In this document: one piece after another, positions 36,481-48,436 of the stretch
How positions within the stretch are numbered: the first letter of the stretch is position 1
Layout: the number at the start of each line of letters is the position of its first letter
Origin: Phoebastria nigripes
Taxonomy: Eukaryota > Chordata > Aves > Procellariiformes > Diomedeidae
Direction: 5' to 3'
NCBI GenBank assembly: GCA_035582835.1
Contig: JAYKAV010003266.1
Location: forward strand, 1,674,159 to 1,738,158
Length of the DNA stretch: 64,000 nucleotides
Made by a program: the position numbers and the translations under genes
Notes under the pieces: generated by a model
What the model was told of the DNA's origin: nothing
Database searches by the model: none
The model's input: only the letters and a program-made list of their open reading frames with translations

Positions 36481-39400
36481 GCTGAAGGAGCCATTAGTCT
36501 TGGTGTATTTTTACTGTTATTCACATTGGGATAATGAGATTATTGGAATATTTTTTTTTCTAATGAGAATGAGACAGAATACCTTGGTCGCTAAATGATT
36601 TAGTCACAGAGGAAAGCCATTAGTCTCTACTTGATTGCTGTCAAATGGTGGAAAATTGGAACATTATAGTGATATTTCTTGTGATGGGCCATATTTTTCC
36701 TGCTTGTTCAGTGTCAAATGAGATGGTAGAAATATGTGTCAAAAACGTGTGGTTCTTCAAAAGCTTGAAGTAAGAAAAAACAGATGCAGGTCCAGGGCTA
36801 GTGGGTGAAACCTATCTTGGGAGGCAAGTGGAGAGCCGCCAGCCTCCTGCCATGAGCATGGAGCGAGGGGATCTGCTTGTCTGGAATGTCTGCTCGAGGG
36901 GAGCACTGTGGTGGTTTCCATGGGCTGGACTCGATCTGAATTTATGGCAATATTGACTTTCAATGAGCATTTCTAAAAAAGCGTTTGTTTATTTTGCAAA
37001 GCAGCACACCAGGCAAGCATCTGTTTATTTACATGTTTTATTTGTGTGNTAAGTGCAGCCTCCTGGAGATGTGGAGGCCATTTGAATTGTATCTGAAGTG
37101 ACGATTTTTCTTGAAATTCTCCTGGACTGCCTCTTTAGGCGCTAAGCCTTGTGACGCTCCCATGAATAAATATTAACTCCTAAGCTTTTATTGGCACACG
37201 TGCCAAAGCCCACAAGGTTTTCAAGCAGTAAAATGGGAAGATGGCAAGAGGTTCTGATGGCCACAAGTAAGAAGGACCTTTGTTGAATGGTTGGCCTTCT
37301 CCTGGTAGAGGAATAAAATCTAAACAGGGAAAGAAATAGCCTTGCTTTGTATAGTTAACATCTGGAATTTTTGCCTTTTTAAAAAAAGTCTTAAATGACT
37401 GAAGTAAAATGTTAAAAGTGCCTAAAGTGATTGATGGGCTTTTTTTAGGAGTTAGGCTTTCAAAATGATTGTGGTGCTCTTGGAAATATTGCCTTTGCAG
37501 CTACGAACAGGAGCAGAGTGCTTCTGAGTACTACATTCCTCCTTTTTATTTCTTTTTTACTCCCTTAAGCTCTGCAGATGCAGCAGTTTTCTGGCAGGAG
37601 ATGATGGGCCAGAACTGCTAACCAGCTTCTAAATGCAAGATTAATTATAGGTGGGTTTTATACATGGCGCTGCTCAAGAAACTGTGGAACAGACTTGCTG
37701 GGCATCAGGGTTTGATCCAAACTTTGGCTGTGGTTGCAGAGCCCCAGCTGGTCCGTGGGCACCACGGGGATCGTCCCTCTCGCAGCCCAGGGGCAGGGCT
37801 GTGGTGGAGCAGGATGGGCTGCCGCTGCTGCCCCGACTGGGGCCAGGCAGGTCGGATCACGTCCCTGCAGAACATGCTGATAGGAAAAGCTATTCTGTGT
37901 ATGGAGACTCAAATGCCTGTGCACCTCATCTGGCTGGCTTTCTAGGGGAAGTAATAGGCCATCAGAAATGAAGAAATGTTCTCGCCCAGGTGTGAGCAGA
38001 GCTTATGAGACCCGTGGTGTGGGAGAGCTGGTGCAGCTCTGTCTGGAGGGTGGGAGAGGGTCCCCGTTGGACCACGGCTGATGGTTGACGTTGGCTGGTT
38101 TGTTGGCTGTTACTAAGCAGACTGTTAGGAAATCACTGTGACCAGCACAACTGTGAAAGCCACAGCACCGTTGACAGCAGGCTCATGGTTTGCAGTGCAA
38201 CTTCACTGTGGAAAGAAAGTGAAAATCTGCGGGCCCACCCTGCTCAGCAACAGGAGAATCTGCTCGTCATCACAGTGCGTCGCCCTGGAGCACTGTCCTC
38301 CCTCGTCCTGGCCCTTGATAGCTTTGCAGTAAAACTGCATGGTAGCAACAAGAGGGAGATAGGGAGAGGGAGTGACAAGATTGGTTTTGGAAGTAGCAAA
38401 ACAACTTGAGCATTGCAGATTTGGCAGCAGGACCATACAGCCCAAAGCCTGCTCGGCAGGGGAACGGGTGGGGGCGAGGAGGAGCGTTGTGCAGCCGGTG
38501 TCGGTGATGCAGACAGGCGGGCGTCTCACCTCATTCTCCATTTCACTATTTGACTATTTCAGACTTCCTTATTTACCTTTGTTGCCTCTCTCCCTCCTTT
38601 CCCCTGCAATAAATGTCTGTTTTATTTATTCAAGGCTGCATCCTACTGCCCCTAAATCACCAAACTCTTGTGTCACACAACGACAAAGCAGAGCCGCTTG
38701 CAAAGACAATTTCCAGCTCGAGAGGACCATATGCTACAACAGCTGAATTTTAAATGAAGGGTGTTTTTTTTTTCTTTTTCCCCCAACCTCTGTTGTCATT
38801 CTGCACTAATCTTTCACCCTGGCAGGGAGTCATCACAAAGAGTTAGCGGTGAGGCTAAAAGTGAGGGCAGAGGGCTGCTTTACAGCACCTTGGGCTGGTT
38901 CCCCATAGCACTCACCTCTTCTAAGTGTGTATCCTTTAGCGATGGTTTACTATCGATTCATGGGAAAGAATTTGGGTTTAATTCACTCTTCTTTTTCCTC
39001 TCTTATTATAGCACCATTACTGGATCTTCTATGAGCTGTGAAGAGTCTTAGTGCTAGGACTGGGGATGCTGGGAGGAAAAGCAGTAATGGGGGGGAAACA
39101 GTGTGACAAAACACTTCTGGTCCATTTTGGAATTAATGATTTTCAGAAGCTATCAATTACATCCCTTAACTGGGGAGCACAGATTATAAAGAGGAATATA
39201 ATTAGTGGCAAATGCTGTGAGATATATAAAGACAAATAGGGGAGTGGGATGAATGGGAGCTCATAAATTTTATTAAGAACCACATTTGTATGTAATCATT
39301 TATTACTGGGGGTCCCTTGAAGTGATTCCAAAATGCAGGTTGTGCACATTGGAGCAGGAGAGAGGTCACTCCCATTACTAAATCAAGTGTAAGAGATTAT

Positions 39401-40009
39401 TGATTCACAAAGAAAAATTGGTGTGTTTTAAAAGTGGAAATAAATGGACTCAGTGCAGCATTCCCTCTTTGCTATCAAGTGGCTCTTTATAGGTTTGCAT
39501 TTGGTCCTCTGTGGTGCCCCATCGGTATGATTAAATAGCTTTCTCCCCCAGAGACTGTACTTTCTACTTTTTCCTGGGCGAAGTTCGGGGCCTGGGTAGA
39601 GGTTTGCTAGCAGGCAAGTGGGGACCCTGTAGCTTGTAAAATATGAAAATAAGTGAACCCTTGGATTTCCTTTCAGTTGCGGATCTCAAAATGTTGTCAA
39701 AATAAGGTGTGTAAGTTTTCCTTGCTAGTTTACAGATGGCAGAGTAAAGGTGCAGAAGGATGTTAGGAGATAGCATTATGTTCGTGTAGATCTGGAGATG
39801 TCCAGCAAGGTCCTGTCCCCTCTTGCTAGCGCCAGCCCACCTCTCTGCATTATTGGGACCTTGGCTGGGTGACTGATAGAGACACAATGTCCCTCCCAAA
39901 CTGGCTTTTTTCCAAGCAATATACCTAATCATTATTAATGACAAAAAGGTGACCTATAGGCTTCCAAAGAGAATCCATTTTTAAATCTCCTATTTTCCCC
40001 CCAATCCTT
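36481..40009. other. noncoding, two GC-richer patches
   Basis: GC-richer segments at about 37640-37960 and 38180-38530 carry overlapping open frames of 90-124 codons on both strands, consistent with composition, not coding. A pyrimidine-rich tract ending CCTGGCAG at 38825 would be a fair splice acceptor, but no convincing exon follows. An ambiguous base lies at 37049. No interspersed repeat was recognised. Confidence 0.5.
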
Positions 40010-40400
40010 CAATCTAATTAGGCTCACATCAGTATATTATTACAGAATGTAATCATTCCTTTCTTCTAATAACATTCATGGATAATTTTATTTCTCATTT
40101 TCAGCCTCCTACTCCTGTGGTGTAATTAGTGTCTCTGGCACCTCGTGATGCTCAGAATGAGTTGCAGCTGCTAATTGCTAATTGAAAAATTAGAAACTCA
40201 GTTAGAAAAAGGATCTAATTAAAATGAAATTAGATAAAATCCCTTCAAACTACTTTCTTCCTCTTTGCTTTTTCCCTCAGTTTTGTGATCACAGAGCCAT
40301 TAGCACTTGCCAATTACATTTAATTGTTAAACACAAATACATTTTTATTTGACTTCTTACAATAACCTTTTATTAGTGAGAGAAATGCACGTTTATCAGG
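40010..40400. promoter_or_regulatory. candidate conserved noncoding element, densest TAATTA/TAATTG block
   Basis: Perfect TAATTA cores occur at about 40015, 40123 and 40216. TAATTG occurs at about 40172, 40179 and 40321, along with GAAATTAGATAAAA and AACATTCATGGATAATT. The block is about 390 bases of high-complexity AT-rich DNA with no open frame and no repeat identity. This is the best enhancer candidate in the window by motif density. The factor classes suggested are LIM, paired-like and HOX homeodomain proteins. Conservation is untested. Confidence 0.38.
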
Positions 40401-41988
40401 GAGGCTGTGAGTCTATCCTACCCTAAATTTCAGCAAATCACCTGCTGATCTTTGCTGCCCTGTGTGTAGGTCGTGGCCTGGAGTTATCCTCCCCATCACC
40501 AGGGAAAATAGGACTGCCCTGGTCCTGCAGGGAAATCATGCAAGAAATCCCTGTACATACAAAAGATCTTTTAGCAAATGCCCAGCCTGTGCTTGGGGAG
40601 GTGCCCCATGGCACCTGATATCTTCCTGATATTAAACTAGGAGGAAATAGGTTTCTGGTGCTGCTCCGGTGGTCCTGCTTTGTGTTTCTGCTCTCGTGCA
40701 CCCACCCGTCCTCGCTGTTCAGCCGGGCTCGCAATGAGAGAGGGATGTTCCAGCTCGGAGCCAGCCCAAATGAGGGAGGTCAAGTGTTGGAAAGAAGCAC
40801 TGTAATGTGGAGCAGTTATTGCTGTGGCAGGTGCAAAAAATAAAGATTTAACAGTAAATCTGCAGACAGTAAAATGTGGCCAGACCTACTTGCAGTGGAG
40901 AGAAATATTTTGTGGGCTGGAACATAGCCCAGATAGGTGACTGGTAGCAGCCCGTAGCTGGCCTCTCATCCTGACCTCTGTGTAACCGTTGGGTCGTGAC
41001 ACAGAACCGAACGGGGTTTTTCATAGTCCAGTGGCTGTACATCATCATCCCCCTCTTCAGCAGGGACGTGAAACTCTTCCCAATATATGTGGACCTACTG
41101 CTCCCTCTACTATTTACTGCACACTTTTATAACCATAATCCTCTTGTTTGCCTGACTGGGAGGTCTGTGTAATATTTGATAGTGGCAGTGGAGAGATGGA
41201 AACGTATGAACTGACTTATTCTAACTNCGGGGGAAGTGCCTCTCTGATTTGCCTCTGACATTGACTCAGAGAGGACTATACAGCGATCATAATTATTAAT
41301 GCTAATGGGACTATTCACATGCTTAGAGTTAAGCACGCACATAAATCTTTTCATGGTCTGAGCGATATGATGTATACAGGCTTGTAGGTAGAGGTAATAT
41401 CTTTTATTAGCCTAAAGAGTGGTTAGGAAAACCTGGCAAGTGCTTGTGTGCACAAGCCCTTTGCAGCGTGCACAGTGCTCAGCACTGGTTGTAGGTGTGT
41501 TCCTGTGGGAATCACTGGGANCAAAACCTCGGTGAGTATTTTAATTCAGTCCCTACAGACATCAGTATTGGGACTCCAATGGAACACAGATTCCGTGTGC
41601 AGCGAGTGCAGTGCTACTGCTTAAAGTGAAGTCTAAGTGCTGTTTGGTCTTCATGTGGGATTTAAGTTGCATTCAAAACCACTGTGATTTTAGGTGGGGA
41701 CCAAATCCAGCTGCCTAGCAGTGCCCTAAAACGGATCCTCCCAGCACGTGGAGCCTGCGTCTGGCACAGTCTGCTTCAGTGCAACCCAGCCAAAGTAATG
41801 AAGAATTGTAGCCTTCTGGCAGCTGCTGTTCTGATGAAAATGAAAGTATATTCCTGTTGGTTTTGTGCACAAAATGAAACCATGTTTTTAGTGGGCTGTG
41901 CAGGATTCCCCCCTTGCCTCTCTCTCTAGGGCTGTGTTAATCCTTTGCGGCAGCGTGAGCCCCAGGGACTGTCGGGTGCTGCCTGGTG
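40401..41988. other. noncoding, nothing recognised
   Basis: No gene is seen. Open frames of up to 98 codons show no protein features. Ambiguous bases lie at 41227 and 41521. The sequence runs straight into the CR1 3' end at 41989. Confidence 0.55.
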
Positions 41989-42038
41989 ATCACAGAATCA
42001 CAGAATAGTTTGGGTTGGAAGGGACCTTTAAAGGCCAT

Positions 42039-42812
42039 CTAGTCCAACCCCCCTGCCGTGGGCAGGGACATCTTCAACCAGATCAGGTTGCTCAGAGCCC
42101 CATCCAACCTGGCCTTGAAGGTTTCCAGGGATGGGGCATCTACCACCTCTCTGGGCAACCTGTGCCAGTGTTTCACCGCCCTCAGCGTAAAAAATTTCTT
42201 CCTTGTATCTAGTCTAAATCTATCCTCTTCTAGTTTAAAGCCATTCGCCCTTGTCCTGTCGCAACAGGCCCTGCTAAAAAGTTTGCTGCCATCTTTCTTA
42301 TAAGCCCCCTTTAAGTACTGGAAGGCTGCAATAAGGTCTCCCCGGAGCCTTCTCTTCTCCAGGCTGAACAACCCCAACTCTCTCAGCCTTTCTTCATAGC
42401 AGAGGTGTTCCATCCCCCTGATCATTTTTGTGGCCCTCCTCTGGACCCGCTCCAACAGGTCCGTGTCTTTCTTGTGCTGAGAGCTCCAGAGCCGGACGCA
42501 GGACTGCAGGTGGGGTCTCACCAGAGCAGAGCAGAGGGGCAGAATCACCTCCCTCGACCTGCTGGCCACGCTGCTTTGGATGCAGCCCAGGATACAGTTG
42601 GCCTTCTGGGCTGCGAGCGGACACTGCTGGGTCATGTCCAGCTTTTCATCCACCAGTACCCCCAAGTCCTTCTTGGCAGGGCTGCTCTCAATCCCTTCAT
42701 CGCCCAGCCTGTTTTGATACTGGGGGTTGCCCCGAGCCAGGTGCAGGACCCTGCAGTTGGCCTTGTTGAACCTCATGAGGTTCACACGGGCCCACTTCTC
42801 GAGCTTGTCCAG
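42039..42812 (-). pseudogene. CR1 ORF2, C-terminal part (downstream frame)
   Basis: About 255 codons are open from the duplication to a natural stop near 42039. Visible are [15 protein letters not shown], the [11 protein letters not shown] segment after the palm domain (thumb-like), [26 protein letters not shown] and the C-terminal [10 protein letters not shown] and FKARLDGAL words. Together they match the standard CR1 order from the end of the polymerase to the carboxy terminus. No internal stop or N interrupts it. It is separated from the upstream palm motif by a frame change at 42813-42852. Confidence 0.93.
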
Positions 42813-42852
42813 GTCCCTCTGGATGGCATCCTGTCCCTCTGGATGGCATCCC
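42813..42852 (+). repeat. 20-bp tandem duplication inside the CR1
   Basis: 42813-42832 and 42833-42852 are identical except for the last base (T against C). The 20-bp unit is not a multiple of three, so it shifts the CR1 frame precisely between the FADD segment and the NLMRF segment. Other CR1 copies have a single unit here according to the known family protein order. It is a clear post-insertion or source-copy lesion. Confidence 0.95.
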
Positions 42853-43095
42853 GTCCCTCAGGCGTGTCGGCTGCACCGCTCAGCTTGGTGTCGTCTGCAA
42901 ACTTGCTGAGGGTGCACTCGATCCCACTCTCTATGTCATTGATGAAGATATTAAACAGTACCGGTCCCAACACGGACCCCTGCAGGATGCCACTCCTCAC
43001 CGATCTCCATCTGGACATTGAGCCGTTGACCATTACCCTGTGGATGCAACCATCTAACCAACTCCTCACCCACTGGACCCAGTCCACCTGGATCA
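42833..43095 (-). pseudogene. CR1 ORF2, reverse-transcriptase palm fragment (upstream frame)
   Basis: The minus-strand frame carries [16 protein letters not shown], the [13 protein letters not shown] block (polymerase motif B, usually GVPQGSVLGP) and FADDTKL, which contains the two catalytic aspartates of the YxDD-type motif C. Residues N-terminal to this are lost by 5' truncation. After GRDAIQRD the frame runs through the duplicated 20 bases and becomes nonsense, with a stop at about 42782. The active-site DD is intact but the protein is not. Confidence 0.93.
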
Positions 43096-44226
43096 GGCAG
43101 CTGAGGGTTTGGCTGCTGCTTGGCTGACTCCACCTTTGTTCGGTCTTTGTGGTAGCCTTACCTGGCTTCACCTACAGGCCTGTTTCTTTCTCCTTACTTT
43201 TAAGATTGCAAACTCCCCTTGTGTTTCGGAGCTTTCCCGCTACACCCAGGTGTAAGGTGCCTGCTGTGGTGCTGAGTGCTTGTCCGCACTCTGATGTTTC
43301 CCCGAGAAGTTTAACAAATGGCTTTGAAAATGTAATGGAGATGCAGAAATCGGTAATTTGAGGGTGGGAAACAGAGAAATCATGAACCAAAGGAGAATAT
43401 AAAGATGCTGTGCTAATTGTCACTGTGTCAAAAACTTCATAGGACGTGGTTATGGAGCTCACAGTGAAAAGGAAGAAGAGGAAGAGTTAATCTAGTCCAG
43501 AACAGGGTTACTGATGGCAAATCTTTCTAGCCGTGGGCTAGTAAACTTCATCTAGCTAGATGCTATAATGCTCTCATCTGGGAATCCTGCCCTTGACATA
43601 ATTAATGCACAGACATGGTTGTCTTCCGTGCCAGTGTTCTCCATCTGTCGGTGCGGAAGAGCGCTTGCTCACAGAGAGAGTGGGCCAGGAGGATAACAAG
43701 GTGTTCTCGCCGCAATAGGAAGCGGAGGGGATTTTGGAGCACCAAGCCTAACTGGGAAACCTGACAGGAGATAATTTGCATTTTTGGTTTCTCCCCTCCC
43801 ACACCAGCCATTTCTCCGAGAGTTAATACTAAATAAGTGTGTGGTCGTTAGGTACTTTCAGGCACTGACTGAATCGGGCTGTTTGGTGATAGCGAGTGCT
43901 TGGGGACTGTATTTCACACTATGTATACCCTATTCAGTGAGGTGGTAAAACATGGCAGATGGACAGGTCCAGGCACCAGAGAGCAAGTTATTGGTGTAAA
44001 CCGGACAGGAACAACATATTTTTGTACCAGAAGGGAATTTTGCTCTGCCTGATGCTGTAAGTCTATCTGTCTTGCCAGGACACAGTCCTCCTGATGTGCA
44101 AGGCATCCGAGAGGTTTCAGGAAGTTCGTTCTTTGGGTCTTCTGAGTCCTTGGGTGCTGCAAACAAGGAGATCAAAACGTCAGATTTTATTAGTGTGTTT
44201 CTAAGGAACCATTTTCTATCCACCAG
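43096..44226. other. noncoding, nothing recognised
   Basis: The DNA directly 5' of the CR1 shows no element. A 14-bp palindrome CATCTAGCTAGATG lies near 43550-43563. Open frames on the minus strand at 43914-44244 overlap in two frames and resemble no protein. Confidence 0.55.
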
Positions 44227-44284
44227 CTCTGACTGGGGCTTCACCCAGCTGAGCTCAGACAGATCTCCCCTTGCCCCCCACGTG
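44227..44284 (+). other. candidate internal exon, 58 bp (weak)
   Basis: An acceptor with TTTTCTATCCACCAG at 44226 and a donor GTG/GTAAGG at 44284/44285 bracket 58 bp. One frame is open (SDWGFTQLSSDRS...); the other two have stops. Phase does not match the candidates at 16886 or 62604. The peptide is not recognised. It is probably chance. Confidence 0.1.
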
Positions 44285-45049
44285 GTAAGGAGTTTCTAGT
44301 GTGCCTTTCCTCTTCCCTCTGCTGAGGGATAACTGGTACCTGAACAGATATTTTGCAAAGTCAACAAGCAAACACCAGCTATCTCATCACTAACATGAGA
44401 TATAAACCGATATGCATTACATAGGGAGGTCACTGGGAGACTAGAATTGTGCNATCAGTCCCAGTTGTATCCGTAACAGTGATATAATATAAATGTATAG
44501 CATGCTAGTTTGATGCACGGTTTCTTTCTCAATTCAAATGCCCTGTAAGAAGTTTTCAAGCCCCAATACTTTTGCAACTAAGACAAAGAGCAAGAATAGC
44601 CATTGTATACACAGGCAAACAGACATCATTCTGTGTAATACTTTCAGGGCTTCACCAAATGTACTCATTTTGTGCTATCTGATGTGAGAGGCACTGTCTG
44701 CGGGCAATGTATCAAGGAAAAGGAGGGCATGAAGGGCACAGATCTCGAAGGAGCGTGGCCTTAAGCTGCTTCATACTGATGATCCTCCGTCTCAGTGCAG
44801 TGGGTCATTCTGCTAATTACAGACCTTGTCTCCCGTGTCAGTACAGCTTAGCAGGGAAAGGAACAGGACTTTGGTAGTATGCTTCCCAAGGCTTTTTCAA
44901 TTTCTTTTCTAAATACAGCAAACAAAATCTTAGAGAGCTGTTTCAAGGTTACAAAGGACTTTGGGATGAAATGACAGAGATACAGAACCGGAACATCATC
45001 TGGATTTTTATTGCCTTCACATGCAGTTCTCATTTTACAGCTGACATTT
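44285..45049. other. noncoding, nothing recognised
   Basis: Ordinary DNA with an ambiguous base at 44453. No gene or repeat. Confidence 0.6.
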
Positions 45050-45150
45050 TATATACCTTGTAGTATTTTACTACTTATTATATAACTGACTATTATATGC
45101 TTATTATATCATCTATCATATATACTATTATATTTAATTATTCTATTATT
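45050..45150. repeat. AT-rich low-complexity stretch
   Basis: About 100 bases consist almost entirely of A and T, with irregular TATTATATN and ACTATTATAT words at intervals of about 15-25 bases. It is not a clean tandem array. Confidence 0.7.
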
Positions 45151-47826
45151 CCAGAGGTGTGAGCATCAATAACCTCCCAATCACAGGTTTTGGAATGTAA
45201 GGACAGTATTTATGAAACAGTGGGCTTAGATACATATAATCACACAGAGGGTACCACCTTTCTGTCAAAATTGGAATTCAAAACTATAGTGTACCTGATG
45301 CNTATTTTGTTTTCATCAAAAGGGGTTTATTTGGTTTTGGCCTAAATTTAGTGTAAAAATGGCTCCTGTGCCCTCAGTGGGAAAGTTCTCATTGACTTTA
45401 GCGGAGCCAGAGCTTGTAGCAAAAAAGAAAGCAAAGTGGGTAGAGTGTGTCCTGAACTCAAGGAGAAAAAAAAAAATATACAGGGGTAGAAGAAAGAAAA
45501 AGAAAGGCTTTTTACAGCCAGTAGATTTTGCTATGTGAAGCTCTACCTGCCAGAACATTCAGACTGAACAATCACAAAACAGAGTTAAGCATCAAACAAT
45601 TTGCAGACAGAAAGCTTTGCAGGTTAGCCGATTCCTGGCTTTTGCAGAAAATAATCTGCCATACCAAATATTTGTAGCCTTCTGTGGTCTGTATTAGTAA
45701 CCTGTTCTGATCATCCAGAACAAAGTAAGCAAAGTAATCAGTTACAGGAAGAAGTGTGCAAACAATGGAATTCTTCATTACCATTTTAAAAAATACAGAT
45801 ATATGGATATATGTATATTCTACCAATTTTATTTTTTTATGTGTATATATGAACACATATAAAACATGGTTGTCACATTCAATTTGCAGTGCACTGGAGC
45901 TCTGTAATGGTGAATGGCAGTAAAAAGGAAAGGGGCAAGAAAGGTTGAAGAGATGTATATNATCATGCTGAAAAAGACTTTTCTAAAGCCCTGAGGCTTC
46001 TGCAATGGGATCAACAAACGAAACGTGGTTGTGTATGTAGGGAGGATGGAATGAGGAGGGAAGAGCATGATTAAAAAGGACAGATCTTTTGTTAGAGGTT
46101 ACTGATCCACTGGAAAAGAAAGATTAGTTGGAAAAAAAAGTGCCTAGAAGGGTTGAGTATATGAGCACTGCCCTCAACCCCGCTCACATCCGCTGTTCTT
46201 TTCAGTTAATTTTTTGAATTTAATATTCAGGTGTTTCCAATTGACTCTCATGGATCTGAACCATGCGTTTTTTGAGTAAATAACCACGTACAATCATTCC
46301 TGGAAACTGCTGTGCATTAATTCCCATGCTCGCTTTCTGTCTGAGCTTGCGCATGTGCGTGCTAACTCTCAGAAAGGGATGCTGAGGGTATATATAGATA
46401 ATATTTCCTGCACATACACATGTTGTGTAAACATTTCTAGGTATACTAATATATATGCAAAGCTAATTCTTTCTTCTTAATAGGTGAGACAAGATTGATT
46501 CAAGCCATATTCTTCCTCTACTAAGAAAGGCTGTGTCCGTTCTGTACCTATATAGACATATAGCTACAATATAAAATGGCTCCGTCCTTAATAATTCTGA
46601 AATCTGATAAACGCTTCTCAGCACGTCTTTCAGTACAGGGGAATCTGTGTGTGTACATATGAATAATCAAAGTCTGCTTGAAGACATGTCAACTTTCCCA
46701 GTTACTGTGGCCAAATAGTCCTTATTTGGCACTGATGGCAAAGGAAACATACTTGATAATTGATGGTATTCAGACCTGAGCCAGGGGCTGTATACCAGCC
46801 TCAATAAGGAAAGCATGCAGTAATGATCTCAATTAAGCAGGGGAACCAGGTAGAACTGGCAAAATGAGATTGCAGGCAGAAAGGCAGAGTGATGAAGTCA
46901 AATGCTGACAAAATATGTATAAATTGCAAAACTAATAATGAAAATTCATGCTCAAGCTGTCAGGAGGACACCAGCCATCCTACATTACCCCAGGAGTGCA
47001 AAATGAGCTGCTAAGGAGGTCACGTCGCTCTATAGCAGTTGTCTGTTATCGTGTGTCTCGGCTCAATTCTCCAGATGCAGAAATACTTCCCAAGTTCAAA
47101 TGAGTTCTCGACTTTTGAATTTGCCCTTAGGCCTGTACTGAGTGAAAGCTGAAATTGTGGTGATGGCACAACAGGGCTGCATATGCCTTGGATTTGCAAT
47201 CCTGACATAGTCTTGTCCTATTAAGAAATACCACCCTGAACAGATCAGCGTCTCTGGATGCACTTGGGCATTTCACTGTGCAAACAGTTCAACCCAAATC
47301 TATTATCTGTAAGCTTCAGAGGCACGGTGTGCACAGGGAGACTGTAGGATCTAGGAGAGCAAAAACAGAAAAGGTATTTTAGGCATTTGAATCTCAGTTT
47401 CAACAGATGTAACTTATACGTGTTTGAAAATTGTGTGGGGAATTGGAATGCTCCCCTGGTGTGGAAAGCATCCCTCTCAAAGGGCAGCAGTAAAGCCAGG
47501 GTAACCCTAAATGATCCTATTCTTTTGTAGCTCTTCCTATAAAATAGCTTTCTCTTTGCATTCCCCGTGTCCCACCAGATCCACCTTCATTAATCCAAAC
47601 TCAGCAGAGGCTGGTGGCATCTTCCTGCAGTTGTCAGCAGCACAGCAGTGAGGTGGTACTTGGTGCACTAGCAATATTTAGCATCAGAAGAGAGAAACTG
47701 CTACCTGATCTATGTGCAGTTGTCAGTGGCAAAACAGACACACAACTTTCATTGAGAAACGTAGCAGTAGGCAAATGGTTAAAAATGGCTATTTTTGGCA
47801 ATACAACTGAGAACAATCATGCAGGT
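45151..47826. other. noncoding, nothing recognised
   Basis: Open frames reach about 105 codons with no recognisable protein. An A11 run lies near 45466 and ATAT-rich words near 45797-45860. Ambiguous bases lie at 45302 and 45961. No interspersed repeat was identified. Confidence 0.5.
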
Positions 47827-47877
47827 TTGGTTTTTTGTGGTGTTTTGTTTTTTTGTTTTTTTTTTTTTTTTTTTTTC
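47827..47877 (+). repeat. T/G low-complexity tract
   Basis: About 50 bases consist only of T and G (long T runs up to 22 broken by single or double G), followed by CTATTTTAG. On the minus strand this is an A/C tract like those at 12340 and 25261. It also makes a strong-looking splice acceptor on the plus strand, but no exon is supported downstream. Confidence 0.9.
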
Positions 47878-48416
47878 TATTTTAGCTGTAAAGCAGATTG
47901 TATTGGGAATTGTGCTTCTTCTGGCTATTAAGCTCAGCTACAATGNCAACAGAAGAGTAAACGTACCAGCAAATTGTTATCTCAACAAGAGTGCCACAAG
48001 GTGACATTTTCACAGGGCCAATATTTTGATAAAATATGACCTTTTAACATTATGACAACCAACGACTAGTTATTAAGGTACACATATAAACAAGATGTGA
48101 AGTGTTTCACTCAGAGACAGTTTCAAAAGTTGCCAGAGAAATCTTACTTGTAGCTTTGATGGTGACTTCCCATAAAGTAAAGCCAGGATCAGAAAGCACT
48201 GACTCCAAGGTCCTTAAGGAAAAAGGATTAACATTGATTTTGAGTGCTTTGGCTTTTTCTGCTAGTGCTAGGTCTCTCCTTAGCAGCATCTCTGTCTCAA
48301 AGATACTACTTATGTAAGCTGGTCAGGGCCGGCACTACTTTCAAAGTAATTGATATGAATAATAAAATAATGGAGCACACCACAGGAATGCAACCAACTT
48401 CCAGCACCTGGTTTTC
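47878..48416. other. noncoding, nothing recognised
   Basis: A few short open frames on both strands overlap each other at 48102-48317. No repeat family. An ambiguous base lies at 47946. Confidence 0.55.
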
Positions 48417-48436
48417 TTTTTTTTTTTTTTTTTTTT
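48417..48436 (+). repeat. poly(T) tract (T20)
   Basis: Twenty uninterrupted T residues. On the minus strand it could be the A tail of a retroposed copy, but nothing recognisable lies on its right side in that orientation. Confidence 0.95.

Larger units (their letters stand above)
41989..43095 (-). mobile_element. CR1 LINE, long 5'-truncated copy
   Basis: The plus strand begins with two copies of the octamer CACAGAAT (the complement of CR1's terminal ATTCTGTG repeats), then GTTTGGGTTGGAAGGGACC and the CR1 3' UTR. The minus strand then reads the C-terminal region and the reverse-transcriptase palm. Recognisable similarity fades near 43095, so about 1.1 kb remains. It belongs to a different CR1 subfamily from the copy at 22424, judging by the 3' UTR. 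Except for one 20-bp duplication the reading frame is nearly intact, so the copy is fairly young. It has neither endonuclease domain nor 5' UTR and cannot move by itself. Confidence 0.97.

Noticed and set aside
38760..38845. Pyrimidine-rich acceptor-like tract ending CCTGGCAG with a nearby GTGAGG
   Set aside because: The implied exon would be about 20 bases and has no support. The overlapping open frame starts inside the T tract.
42405..43127. 240-codon plus-strand open frame across the long CR1
   Set aside because: It is the antisense shadow of the CR1 reverse-transcriptase frame. The minus-strand product carries the real motifs.
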